DNA from: Bromus sterilis
Taxonomy: Eukaryota > Streptophyta > Magnoliopsida > Poales > Poaceae
Direction: 5' to 3'
Length of the DNA stretch: 64,000 nt
NCBI GenBank assembly: GCA_950022295.1
Contig: OX465600.1
Location: 6,386,001 to 6,450,000, forward strand
The position numbers and the translations under genes were made by a program. Of this stretch, positions 33,321 through 43,320 are shown one piece after another. The notes beneath the pieces were generated by a model, which saw nothing but the letters and a program-made list of their open reading frames with translations, was not told the DNA's origin and ran no database searches. The stretch's first letter is position 1. Each line of letters begins with the position of its first letter.

Positions 33321-33942
33321 TACTTCCCTCAGCTGTCTTGATCACAATGTCATCAACATACACTTTGACATTTCTGTCGATCTGCCAGATCAAACAATTT
33401 TGCATCATGCGTTGATATGTAGCCCCCGCATTTTTAAGTCCGAATGGCATGGTGACATAGCAGAAACAGCCAAAAGGAGTTATAAATGCGGTTAATATTT
33501 CATCTCGTTCATATAATCGGATTTGATGATAACCCGAGTATGCATCGAGGAAACATAGTCTTTCACACCCAGATGTGGAATCCACAATCTGATCAATGCG
33601 AGGAAGAGGGAAGTGATCTTTTGGACAAACTTTATTGAGATGACGGAAATCAACGCAAGTTCTCCAAGATTTATCTTTCTTTGGAACCATCACAGGATTT
33701 TCTAACCACTCTGAGTGGAAGATTTCCCTAATGAATCCAGCTGCTAGCAATCTTGCTATTTCTTGTCCGATGGCTTTTCTCTTTTCTGAAGAAAAACGTC
33801 TAAGGGACTCTTTTACTGGTCTTGCCTTCGGATCAACCCGCAATTTGTGCTCAGCCAACTCCCTTGGGACTCCGGGCATGTCAGATGGCTTCCACGCAAA
33901 GATGTCCCAATTCTCACGGAGGAAGTTGATGAGCTCAAATTC
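33262..33942 (-). pseudogene. Outer Tat element reverse transcriptase, finger-palm part
   Basis: Continues the frame after the nonsense codon: DIFAWKPSDMPG, then IRE...W..NPVMVPKKD.SWRTCVDFRHLNKVCPKDHFPLPRID. Next come LDAYSGYHQI, FGCFCYVTMPFGLKNAGATYQ and the catalytic YVDD box (VKVYVDDIVIKT). The frame is lost just after EGSNLL near 33310-33325; the downstream thumb resumes in another frame (DLAETFQSLRSYN...). A single-base indel there explains the break. Confidence 0.85.
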
Positions 33943-35321
33943 CTATTTAGGATCCAGATCAGTGGTGATGTTGGTGAATTTGTCCTCATCATCAGGATGG
34001 ATCCGCACCTTTTTGGTTTCTCCTGCCGACTCAAACGAAGATGATTTCTTGGGTTGTAACAACTCGGATGTGTCAACTGTTTTCTTCAACTCGGCCAACT
34101 CAACTTCTGCCATTTGCTGGTCGGCTATTAATGATCCTTTTTGCAGCAACTCTTCTGCTTGTTTATAATCTCCGGATACGGTGATCACACCACTAGGACC
34201 TGGCATCTTTAACTTCAAATAAACATAGCAAGGAATCGCCAATTTTTTTGCATAAGCGGGCCGTCCGAGTAGCGCGTGATAAGCACTCGGAAAGTCGACT
34301 ACTTCGAAGGTAATCTTTTCCTTCCGAAAATTATCAGGTGTACCGAAGACTACATTCAGAGTAATCATTCCTAGCGAGTGTGCTTTCTTTCCCGGGATGA
34401 TCCCGTGAAATTCCAAGTAACTGTTACTGAGTTTAGACATCGGGATGTTCATGCCTTTTAAGGTACTAGCATACAAAATATTTATGCCACTGCCTCCATC
34501 CATCAAGACATTCCTCAGCCTAAAATTTCCATTTCCTGTTTCCACCAACGGGTTGACTATCAGGGCGTGTCTTCCAGGGTGAGGGATATGAGGGGGATGG
34601 TCCGATTGATCGAACGTAATCGGAACATTTGTCCACTTCATATAACTCGGAACGGCAGGAGCAGCAGTGTTAACTTCTCTGAACCTCAATTTTTCAATTC
34701 TCTTCGATTCTCGGCCTGCAAAAATGACCAAAACTCCGTCTTCCCGAGGAAAACCTTCACTATCCAGATCTGGACTTCCTTCCTTTTTCTTTCCCTTGTC
34801 CTGCTGGGACCCGGTCTTTGTATTTTGCGCAGCTCTCTTGATTAGTCGGCACTGCCTAGCTGTATGCTTCGGGAAAACCGTCTTTCCTTCAGCATCTTGG
34901 GTGGTATGAAGAGGACAAGGCTGATTTAGGATATCATCATCATTTGAAGGCCTTTTCTGACGAGGCTGCCACTCCTTCCTTGGCTGTTTTTTGCTGTGGA
35001 TCCCTGCCGCATTTGCGGCCGCTACCAATTCGGCGTCTGTTGGTGCCCCTTCTGCCTTTCGCTTACCGCCCCCACCTCCATTCTTTTGCTTGGGGTTGGA
35101 GGCCGAGTTGTTACCACTTCGATACTGCTGGGACTTCTGCCGAATTTTCTCTTCCCCATTAGCATATTTGTTTGCGATTTCCATCAATCTTCCAAGTGAA
35201 GTGACATCAGGGGACCTTGCGAGCTTCAAGCTTAACTCCTTGTACTTGACACCTTGCTTAAAGGCATGAATTGCTTGGAACTCGGAGACTCCTTCTACCG
35301 AGTTGTGGAGTGTGATCCATC
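33943..35321 (-). pseudogene. Outer Tat element gag end and aspartic protease
   Basis: On the minus strand the frame continues from the gag break with ITLHNSVEGVSEFQAIHAF and goes through a Lys/Gln-rich nucleocapsid-like region. A Cys/His feature (CPLHTTQDAEGKTVFPKHTARQC) follows. The retroviral-type protease then has the active-site text VLMDGGSGINILYAST (Asp-Gly-Gly-Ser) and the flap/C-terminal HALLGRPAY. It ends DLDPK at a TAG (33943-33945); the frame stays open beyond it with EFELINFLREN, so the stop is a premature nonsense codon inside the polyprotein. A gag-pol processing enzyme in living copies; here inactivated by the stop and by the upstream gag split. Confidence 0.85.
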
Positions 35322-36310
35322 TGTCGTCGATATGTAACACCAGATGCCATGGGATGGCTAAAGTGAGGGGAAAGACTCGAGGGAGAGGATGTCGATGGTG
35401 CCGGAATCGGGTTGGGCACAAGCACGGTGAAGACACCATGATGTACCCAGGTTCGGGGCTCTCCGGAGAGATAACACCCCTACTCCTGCTTGTCTCTTGT
35501 ATATCAATGATCTTGCTACAATAACTGCTTCTCTATCTTCTCGGGGGAAGGTGAGCTCCGCCGCCGTGGGCAAGGCTCTCACCTGCTTCCCTGAGAAGTA
35601 ACTACGAGCAGTGAATGAACTGGGAGGAAACGAGTTATGGTGCTCTAGTGCGGATCGTCCCTCACGCAGGAGGGGTACCCTGGCTCTTATAGCGTGAGCC
35701 CAGGGTACTTCGGTAACTTCATTGCCGAATGGGCCCAGATGTCATCCTCTAATCGGCCTGGGCCCACCGACTGCTCCTCTCCGGGTGATCCGGAGCCTAC
35801 GAGCGGCGGCCCATGCTGTAGGCTTGTAGGATGTAGGGATGAATAGTGGAGCTAGGGAGTATGGTCTTGTCGGCCTGTCCGCGGAATCGGCGGGGAGGTC
35901 GACACCGTATCTCCAGCAAGTCCTCGATGTGACTTGGCCTTCCTGCCACCCAGATATCTCGGGATATGGTATTTATGACCTCGTAACCATACCCCCGACT
36001 GGGTGGTAGGTGGTTCCGATTGCGCCTGGTCCGACTGGTGGTTCCTGGCGAGGTCGATTGCTCTGGGCAATCGGCTTGCTAGGTATCAACCCCGGACCAG
36101 CTGCCGACCAATCGGATGATTGTCTTGGTGAAGGAAAGGGTGGGCCGATTGCGCCTGGGCCGACTGCTGGCATTTGACACAGCTGATTGCCTTGGAGCAA
36201 TCGGTCGTACATCTGCCCAGCTCGGGCCAGCTGCGGTCCAATCGGCCCATCCTTGTCTTGAAAGGTTACTTCCGCTTGGGTTAGCCTACCCAGGTACCAG
36301 TCCCCCGACA
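35322..36310 (-). repeat. 3' LTR of nested element (complete)
   Basis: 989 bp, bounded on the left by CCATC and on the right by the purine tract GCTTTAGGGGCTAC (minus strand). Confidence 0.88.
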
Positions 36311-37020
36311 GTAGCCCCTAAAGCTGTAAAGGTCCCACGGTCGCTCGATCGCGGGGCCTTTGCAGTTTTTAATCTCTCTCTTGACATCCTCCGACTGCTA
36401 TGGCCTCATCGAATGTGTCGTTCCGAGCTCGTCGGCCGACTCGGAGATCACACTCGGCTGACCAAGCTTCTCGTCCGATTGGGTTTGTTTTGTTCCCAGC
36501 TTTTGTCTTCTCTTTTCTGGCAGAACATCCCTCGCCGATTTCATTCCAACGGTTACTTCCGATTCTTCCGGGACGTGATCAATGAGATGGGACCCACGAC
36601 CCACGCGCGACTTGACATAACTGCAGGGCCTGACCCCCACGTCGCACGCCTCGCCTTTTGCGCCCGGATCCTCTGCGCTGGCTTGCCGGTTGCCCTTCCT
36701 GCGCCCTAGGCCACACCGAGCCACACAGCCGCAGACGCATCCCACTTCCCCCCTCCCCCCCCGCCGCCCATATAAGCCACAGGGGGGGGCTTCGCCTCTT
36801 CCTTCTCCTCAGATGCCGTCTTCAACCTCGAGCCCCCTCTCCTCTGCTCCATTGCTACTCCTCGCAAAACTCTCTGCCGCGAACCTCTGTGCCCTGGACC
36901 TGCTCCGGCCACAGACTCGTGCTCTTTAGCGCCTCCGCCACCTCCGCAGTGACTCTCCACCGCCGCTTTCGCGCTCCACCTCCCTCTGTTTCTCTCCTTC
37001 TTTCCTCGTCTGTGAAAGCC

Positions 37021-38301
37021 ATGGCGCCCCGGCGAGATGTGTCACAGGCGAGCCGCGGGTGCTGGAGGGGTTCTCAGGCCACCGCCGACGCCGTCCAGGC
37101 CCTGATCCGCGCCCGTCAGATGCCCGCGGAGGTCGAGTGGCGCATCCCTGGCAAGGCCGAGGTCGTGCCCAGCGTACGTGCTGGCGAGAGGGTCGTGTTC
37201 CTTGCTCACTTCGAGCGTGGATTCGGCCTTCCCGCCAGCTCGTTTCTTCGCGGATTTCTTGACTTCCACCGACTGCAACCCCATCATCTCGCGGCCAACT
37301 TCATCATGATCCTCTCGGGGGTCGTGACACTCTGTGAGGGGTACCTCGGCTGCCGTCCGAGTATCGCCCTCTGGAAACGCTTCTTCAACCTCCGAGCTCA
37401 TAACGCCCGGACAGGAACTGTGGTGCCCTCCACCATCGAAGGCGGCGAGCCATTGTACCCGACTGACATGACCGATTGCGGTAGTTGTCTCGTCGCAGCC
37501 GGCAAGCAGAGGTATAAAAGTCCCGAGATTGTCCAGTCCTGCAAGAACTGGCAAACCTCGTTCTTCTACGTCAAGTCGCCCGACCAAGGCCCCGATCTTC
37601 TCAACCTGCCCGAGTTCTCCCTCGCCCGGCCGATTGAGAAGCATCAGTGGTCACTGAAGTACGGCGTCGGAGACCTCGATGTCGATGATCAGGTTGCTAG
37701 GGTCACCCAGCTGGAGCAAGAAGGGCTCCTCCCCACCGACCTGGTAGCCGCTTGGCTTCAAGCTCGGATTCTCCCCGTGCAGCGCCGAGTGCACCGCCTC
37801 TGCGACATGTCAGGTCTCCGAGATCCCACTCGGCTCTGCACGTGGCGAGTGAAGACTGAAGATCTCTGCGCCCGAGTAAAATCTATTACCTCTAGCCCAT
37901 TGCCAGACCCCTTCCGCTTCAGACTTGTTACCTCACCCGCCAGCAGAAGTCGCCTGTGGTATGCCCCGAATGCTTTTTCCTCCGACTGCTCTTCCTTCCG
38001 ATTGCTCTGATCACTTCCACTTTCTTTCTAGCATTTTATTCAGTCCGACCTAATGGAGGACGGCCAGGAAGCTGGCGTATACGCCCCCGACCGCGCGGAG
38101 GAAGACCCCGCCGACTTCGAATATAACGGCAAGATACCCTCCGCCGAGTCTGGTGACGACGACGAAGATGATGGCGAGTCTTCCGGAGGATCCTCCGACT
38201 CCATGGACGCCGAGGGCGATGATGCGGAGACCGCCAATCCTCTAAGGGCCGATACCCGGCTGCCGGCTCAACGGGGTACGCCTGACCCTTCCCTTGGGAT
38301 A
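37021..38301 (+). pseudogene. Antisense Transposase_28-like ORF of nested element, truncated
   Basis: ATG at 37021 (MAPRRDVSQASRGCW). The same domain order as the outer antisense ORF is visible: FLAHFERGFGLP, FLRGFLDFHRLQPHHLAANF, LCEGYLGCRPSIALW, SCKNWQTSFFYVKSP and RRVHRLCDMSG. The first exon ends around 37900-37970 and an acidic second exon (MEDGQEAGV..., SGDDDEDDGESSGGS) follows an acceptor near 38049 (TTATTCAG). It is cut off at about 38297, where it runs into the deletion junction and the LTR. The remaining exons known from the outer copy are missing. GC content is much higher than in the outer copy, so the two elements belong to different families. Confidence 0.75.
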
Positions 38302-39279
38302 TGTAACGCCAGATGCCATGGGATGGCTAAAGTGAGGGGAAAGACTCGAGGGAGAGGATGTCGATGGTGCCGGAATCGGGTTGGGCACAAGCACGGTGAA
38401 GACACCACGATGTACCCAGGTTCGGGGCTCTCCGGAGAGATAACACCCCTACTCCTGCTTGTCTCTTGTATATCAATGATCTCGCTACAATAACTGCTTC
38501 TCTATCTTCTCGGGGGAAGGTGAGCTCCGCCGCCGTGGGCAAGGCTCTCACCTGCTTCCCTGAGAAGTAACTACGAGCAGTGAATGAACTGGGAGGAAAC
38601 GAGTTATGGTGCTCTAGTGCGGATCGTCCCTCACGCAGGAGGGGTACCCTGGCTCTTATAGCGTGAGCCCAGGGTACTTCGGTAACTTCATTGCCGAATG
38701 GGCCCAGATGTCATCCTCTAATCGGCCTGGGCCCACCGACTGCTCCTCTCCGGGTGATCCGGAGCCTACGAGCGGCGGCCCATGCTGTAGGCTTGTAGGA
38801 TGTAGGGATGAACAGTGGAGCTAGGGAGTATGGTCTTGTCGGCCTGTCCGCGGAATCGGCGGGGAGGTCGACACCGTATCTCCAGCAAGTCCTCGATGTG
38901 ACTTGGCCTTCCTGCCACCCAGATATCTCGGGATATGGTATTTATGACCTCGTAACCATACCCTCGACTGGGTGGTAGGTGGTTCTGATTGCGCCTGGTC
39001 CGACTGGTGGTTCCTGGCGAGGTCGATTGCTCTGGGCAATCGGCTTGCTAGGTATCAACCCCGGACCAGCTGCCGACCAATCGGATGATTGTCTTGGTGA
39101 AGGAAAGGGTGGGCCGATTGCGCCTGGGCCGACTGCTGGCATTTGACACAGCTGATTGCCTTGGAGCAATCGGTCGTACATCTGCCCAGCTCGGGCCAGC
39201 TGCGGTCCAATCGGCCCATCCTTGTCTTGAAAGGTTACTTCCGCTTGGGTTAGCCTACCCGGGTACCAGTCCCCCGACA
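38302..39279 (-). repeat. 5' LTR of nested element, U5 end deleted
   Basis: 978 bp alignable to 35333-36310. The sequence to its left changes at GATATGTAAC from LTR to antisense-ORF sequence, placing a deletion junction within about 10 bp of the LTR end. Confidence 0.85.
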
Positions 39280-41033
39280 CCATCTTTGAATATATTCTCG
39301 AGTGGGCTCATTGTGACCTTGAGTGCATAACTGCAATTCGGTCAGCCCTCCAGGTCTCTTGTAGGTTCCTTCAAAATTCTTGACGAAAACTCTGACTAGA
39401 TCTTCCCATACCCAGATGCTGTTTGGTTGAAGCTGGTTTAGCCATGTCCGAGCTGAACCTTCCAGCATCAGGGGAAGGTGCATCATGGCTATCTCATCTC
39501 CACCTCCTCCTATCTGGACTGCTATTCTGTAGTCATCTAACCACGTCTGCGGCTTGGCGTCACCCCGGTACTTCTCCACTCCTTGCGCTATCCTGAAGCG
39601 AGGAGGAATTGGGGTTGATCGGATTCTCTCGCTAAAACAGACGGGGCCTGTAGCCATCGGATAACTAACTTGGTCTTGTCGATACACCCTGGCACGATCT
39701 ACTCGATTTTGTACTAAATGGCTTCGAGCATCATCTTCAATATCTCGGTATCTTTCTTCTTGATGATCCACTCGGCGCCGCTCTTGGTCCCTTCTCCGAG
39801 CTGCATAGTCTTCATCTCTCCTCCGAGCTGTATACTCATCACCTCTTCGAAACTCTGGGTTTCGGAACTGTTCATGGCGATATTCATCATGAGGATCCCC
39901 CTTATTCCGAGGTGAATGATTTCTGTTTCTTCGGGGAGTATAAACAGACTGAGAGGTGCCCGTGAGGGGAGGTTGAGAGTGAACTCGCTGTAGTGATTGA
40001 CTGACTTCAGCATTCTGCTCCACTGCTTTTTGTAACAGGAATGCTAAGTGCTCTATTCCTTCAGCTGCTGAACCACTCGGCTGCAAGGAATTTGCAATCC
40101 GAGTAGCTGCTATTAGATTTTCCATCGGGGTATCCAGAGCTCGGAAGGATCGATTTTTGCCATTTCCCCTCAGTTGCCGACTGGTTCTACTCTGCTTGAG
40201 GCGAGCCACCTCCCGAGCCTGATGCTCCAATGTATTCTGCAGTTCGGTTAGACGCTGCCGTTCAGCTAAATTGGTTAGCCTGGCTGCCTCCAAGTGTTGC
40301 CCTTCTGGAGTCGAGGTGTCTATGGGGGTTTGCAACATTTGCTCTGCTGCTTCTGCCGTCGCTTTTTCTTCCCGAGTAAGGGGCCGTCGACTGGGACCTC
40401 CAAGCTCTAGACGCCTGAAAGCAGATTTTCGCCGACGTCCTCCTCCGAGTGGTATCTCTTCATTGCCCGAGCTGCTTCGTTAGTCCGATCTTCGCCCTCT
40501 CTGGTTGGTGACCCCTGAGGTGGTGGAGTTCCGGCCATACAAACTTCTGCCATGGTGACAGGAGAACCGTTGCTCCCTTCTTGTTCGGCTCCTGGCTCCG
40601 GGTTAGACATCAAAAGGTCTTCATCGTCGCCGGAGTTGAAGATGTGCAAGAGTGATGCAGTCGGACCTTCCTTTGCGATCAGCTCACTGATGGCCTGCTG
40701 AGCTGACTCCACAGAATCGATGACTGCCACCTGCTGGATCGGGCGGGGCTTGCTTCGATAAGGAACGCGCGGGAGGCCTGACCTCTTCTTCTTGTGGTGA
40801 ATAGGCAACAGAGCCTGGGTCTGAGGACGGGCTGGTAACTGGAGGTGAAGAGCCCCCGATGTGTCGGCTCGAAAGTGTACGCTGCCCCTTGAGGGCAGCA
40901 GCTGCGCCTGGAGCGGCGCATCCGCCAGCCAAGCGGAGTCGTCGGCCAAAAAGGCTAACGATCCAAAGAGAAAACTCTCGCCGTGGACGAGTTGGGGACC
41001 GCGGGTCGACGAGGAAGACGAAAAGAATCCCAT
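39280..41033 (-). pseudogene. Outer Tat element gag, N-terminal and capsid part
   Basis: A leader frame (41033-40407) begins MGFFSSSSSTRG and ends at a TAG; the following frame, offset from it, is open from about 40445 through 39285. This second frame has a Gln/Glu/Arg-rich coiled region (RLTNLAERQRLTELQNTLEHQ), an Arg/Asp-rich stretch, and the retrotransposon gag capsid core: TWLDDYRIAVQ, then LMLEGSARTWLNQL, then GTYKRPGGLTEL. It stops at the conserved REYIQRW where the nested element is inserted; the rest resumes at 35316. The leader and main frames are probably one ancestral gag broken by a frameshift, but a separate upstream ORF cannot be excluded. Confidence 0.8.
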
Positions 41034-41051
41034 CTTTACGGTTGCTGATCA

Positions 41052-41075
41052 GCTCAGCCCCATGGTGGGCGCCAA
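41052..41075 (-). other. Primer-binding site of outer Tat element
   Basis: Minus strand TTGGCGCCCACCATGGGGC begins one base inside the LTR end. Sites beginning TGGCGCCCACC are typical of Tat-group Gypsy elements. Confidence 0.75.
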
Positions 41076-41076
41076 T

Positions 41077-41760
41077 TGTTGTAGTTATGGACCTAACAAT
41101 AGATATAGGGGTAGTGATGGAGCTATGAAGATCTGTACGCAAAGATGGTGACGCAGGAAAAAATTATACAGGTTAGGCCTCTCCTTGGAGATAACAACCT
41201 TAATCTTGTCCCAAATAGACTGGGGTGTTCTTGCTCAAAGTATCAATATTGTGTCCCCTCCTATGGTGAAAAGGATGGGCTTATATAGAGTGCGCCATGT
41301 CCCTTCGCTGCCCAATAATGGGTTTTAATTACAGAGTTAATGATGGCTGTTATTACAATGAGAAACGTCCCCCATTACAGTCATTTAAGTAGGGGTAACA
41401 CATATGGTTTTAATGTCTTGCGACTCTAGCTCTTCCTCTTCTTGTCCGAGTATCATGCAGCTCGGCTTTTCTTGCTTCCGAGTAACCAATTTACTCGGAC
41501 GGTAGTGCTTTGCTCCGAGTAACGCCTTACTCGAAAAGGTCTTGTCCGAGTAAGGTTGCCCTTGTAGTAGTGTCATCCGAATAAACTAACTACTCGGAAG
41601 AATCTGACCTTATCCGAATAGCTTCTTACTCGGATGAAAAAGAGAGGAAGATGTTTTTTGTTTATGTTTTATTTTATAGATATTTTCCAAGAGGTTGTTA
41701 TGTAAGGGATACCCCCTGATATAAGATACATGAGGGTATACCCTAGGTATCACCACGACA
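41077..41760 (-). repeat. 5' LTR of outer Tat element
   Basis: 684 bp, transcription direction minus. It contains many TCCGAGTAA/TTACTCGGA motifs at about 41440-41640. Flanked on the right by GCGGG. Confidence 0.93.
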
Positions 41761-42270
41761 GCGGGCGGGCCAATTAATCGGTCATCATCCAAACAATCAC
41801 CCATGCTGCTGTCAACGCTAAATATTTGGCAGGGTGAATCAGGTTGCAATCCAAACAGCCCCTTAGGCTTTGTTTGGTTGCGAGGGTACATGTTTCCAGG
41901 GAAGAAACAACCAGGGTAGAATGTTCTTGGCAAAAGTAAAATCCCGTGGAAAAATTACATGCCTCTTTGGGCGATCTCGCATCTGGGGACGCTAGCTAGC
42001 GAGCGAGCGAGGCGGGGGATAATTTCCTGATGTCGGGAGGCGTGGGAGCTATCCCGGGGAAATCACGTGGATCGGGCCAAAAAATAATTGTGGCCTCAAG
42101 CAACCAAACGTCCCAAAAATCGTCCTGGATCAGACCTTCTTGTGTGGGAATTCCACTCGTGGAATGGGCTGGGATCCCTGAGGGATCCCCGGTACGAAAT
42201 GAAGCCTTAGCGTTTTGGGCAGTGCCGAAGGTAATGTTACACCACTCATTGAAGGTGCTCTTAGCCCCGC
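41761..42270. mobile_element. hAT-like MITEs flanking the Tat insertion
   Basis: 41864-42210 looks like a MITE: left end ttaggctttgtttggttg against the reverse of the right end (taaggcttcatttcgtac). Immediately left, 41840-41863 ends in CCAAACAGCCCC, like another such element. gcgggcgggccaattaat at 41761-41778 also occurs at 25328-25345 left of the Tat element. Confidence 0.45.
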
Positions 42271-43320
42271 ATAGTAATTACAATATGCATACATAAATTT
42301 ACCACGAAGGTACAATTTCATATACAAACTTGTAAAATTACACAATTTGACCCCTAAACTTATTTTACGGGAATAAATTGATACAAATTAGTTCAAAACA
42401 TGCCACGTTGGATGATACGTCGACGTACTCAGTTGGCAGTTACCTCATGGTGATGCAGCTAATGGGGTGCTGCTATTATTAATTTGTTAAAGTCAAAAAT
42501 ACATTTCCTACAGTTTAAACCCCATGATTATTAAAATGTAGAGTTAATTACACTATTCATACATAAATTAGTTCAGGATAATTTACGGGAGACCCTCAAC
42601 GTACTTTTAGTTTGGACCAGATATTTTTATGTTTGAAATTGTATGTTAATCAAGCATTTTCTATATTTTTACTAAAACTAAGTGAAACAACATTGTCTGT
42701 ACTATAAAAATATTCTTCGACTCACCTCAGTAACAATTCTAAATATAGTGCAACACTGATGATTAGAAAAATTCAGCATAAACATCACTAACTAATATAC
42801 ATCACTTACCGAATAATTATAGATTAATAACATAACTTGAGAACATGTGGAGATGATCATCAAATCTTTTTTTTAGAATCACCTCACCACTGCCGTGAGG
42901 ATGTGGCCCCATCAAGCGTTAATTTCGTCGGAGGCGACCAACCATAGTGTCACCTTAGAGGTCGATAAGAAACAGAAAGATAAAAGGGTCGATGAGATAC
43001 AGAAAGACCAAGAGGCAAAGAGGTTTGTGATAGCTCTATGGTGTAAATGATTTTTTTTGCTTTACTTCAGGGTTCATTTTTAAATTATCTACTTTCAGTT
43101 TTTTTGGGACTACGGGTTGTCTTATTACTACACTTGGACGGTTTGTCCATAATACATAAGATATCGACATGTATCTCTCATCCGAGTGGCAAGTTTTGAG
43201 TTAATTTATATTAATTTGTTCCCGCAAAGCACGTTTAAGGGGTTAGTTGAGTCATTTTGTAAGTTTTTATATGAAATTATACCCACATTGTAAGTTTATG
43301 CATGAATTATGTAATTAACT
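42271..43320. mobile_element. Long terminal inverted repeat element, MULE-like
   Basis: About 130 bp at 42271-42405 matches the reverse complement of 43190-43320: both contain TACAATTTCATATA-, TTGACCCCTAAACTT- or GACTCAACTAACCCC-, and CGGGAA(T/C)AAATT-like segments. A partial extra copy of the outer end (gagttaattaca...cataaattagtt) is at 42541-42575. No transposase. Long GAGTTAATTAC-type inverted repeats suggest Mutator superfamily, unproven. Confidence 0.6.

Larger units (their letters stand above)
35322..39279 (-). mobile_element. Nested Tat-type Gypsy element with internal deletion
   Basis: Inserted in the outer gag with a perfect 5-bp target duplication CCATC (35317-35321 and 39280-39284). 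The left (3') LTR is 35322-36310, 989 bp, starting TGTCGTCGATATG and ending CCCCCGACA, so TGTCG/CGACA are inverted ends. The right (5') LTR 38302-39279 matches over 978 bp with about 7 differences but lacks the terminal 10 or so bases. The interior (36311-38301) holds only the polypurine tract and a truncated antisense Transposase_28-like ORF. PBS, gag and pol are gone, so the copy cannot act on its own. Confidence 0.9.
25384..41760 (-). mobile_element. Gypsy LTR retrotransposon, Tat lineage, with nested second element
   Basis: A complete 16.4 kb insertion read on the minus strand. The LTRs are both 684 bp (25384-26067 and 41077-41760), TGT...ACA ended, with 11 differences counted by eye. The flanks GTGGG and GCGGG look like a 5-bp target duplication with one change. 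A primer site (TTGGCGCCCACCATGGGGC on the minus strand) adjoins the 5' LTR, and a purine tract (ACTTGGGGGCTAC) adjoins the 3' LTR. Order on the minus strand: gag, protease, RT, RNase H, a second RNase H, integrase, then an antisense spliced ORF near the 3' LTR. Two RNase H domains and an antisense extra ORF are hallmarks of the Tat/Ogre-related lineage. It is not autonomous: gag is split by another element, there is a nonsense codon at 33943 and a frameshift near 33310. Confidence 0.93.

Noticed and set aside
35333..36310. Inner LTR starting at TGTAAC (35333)
   Set aside because: This gives no matching flank; the start at 35322 gives a perfect CCATC duplication and TGTCG/CGACA ends.
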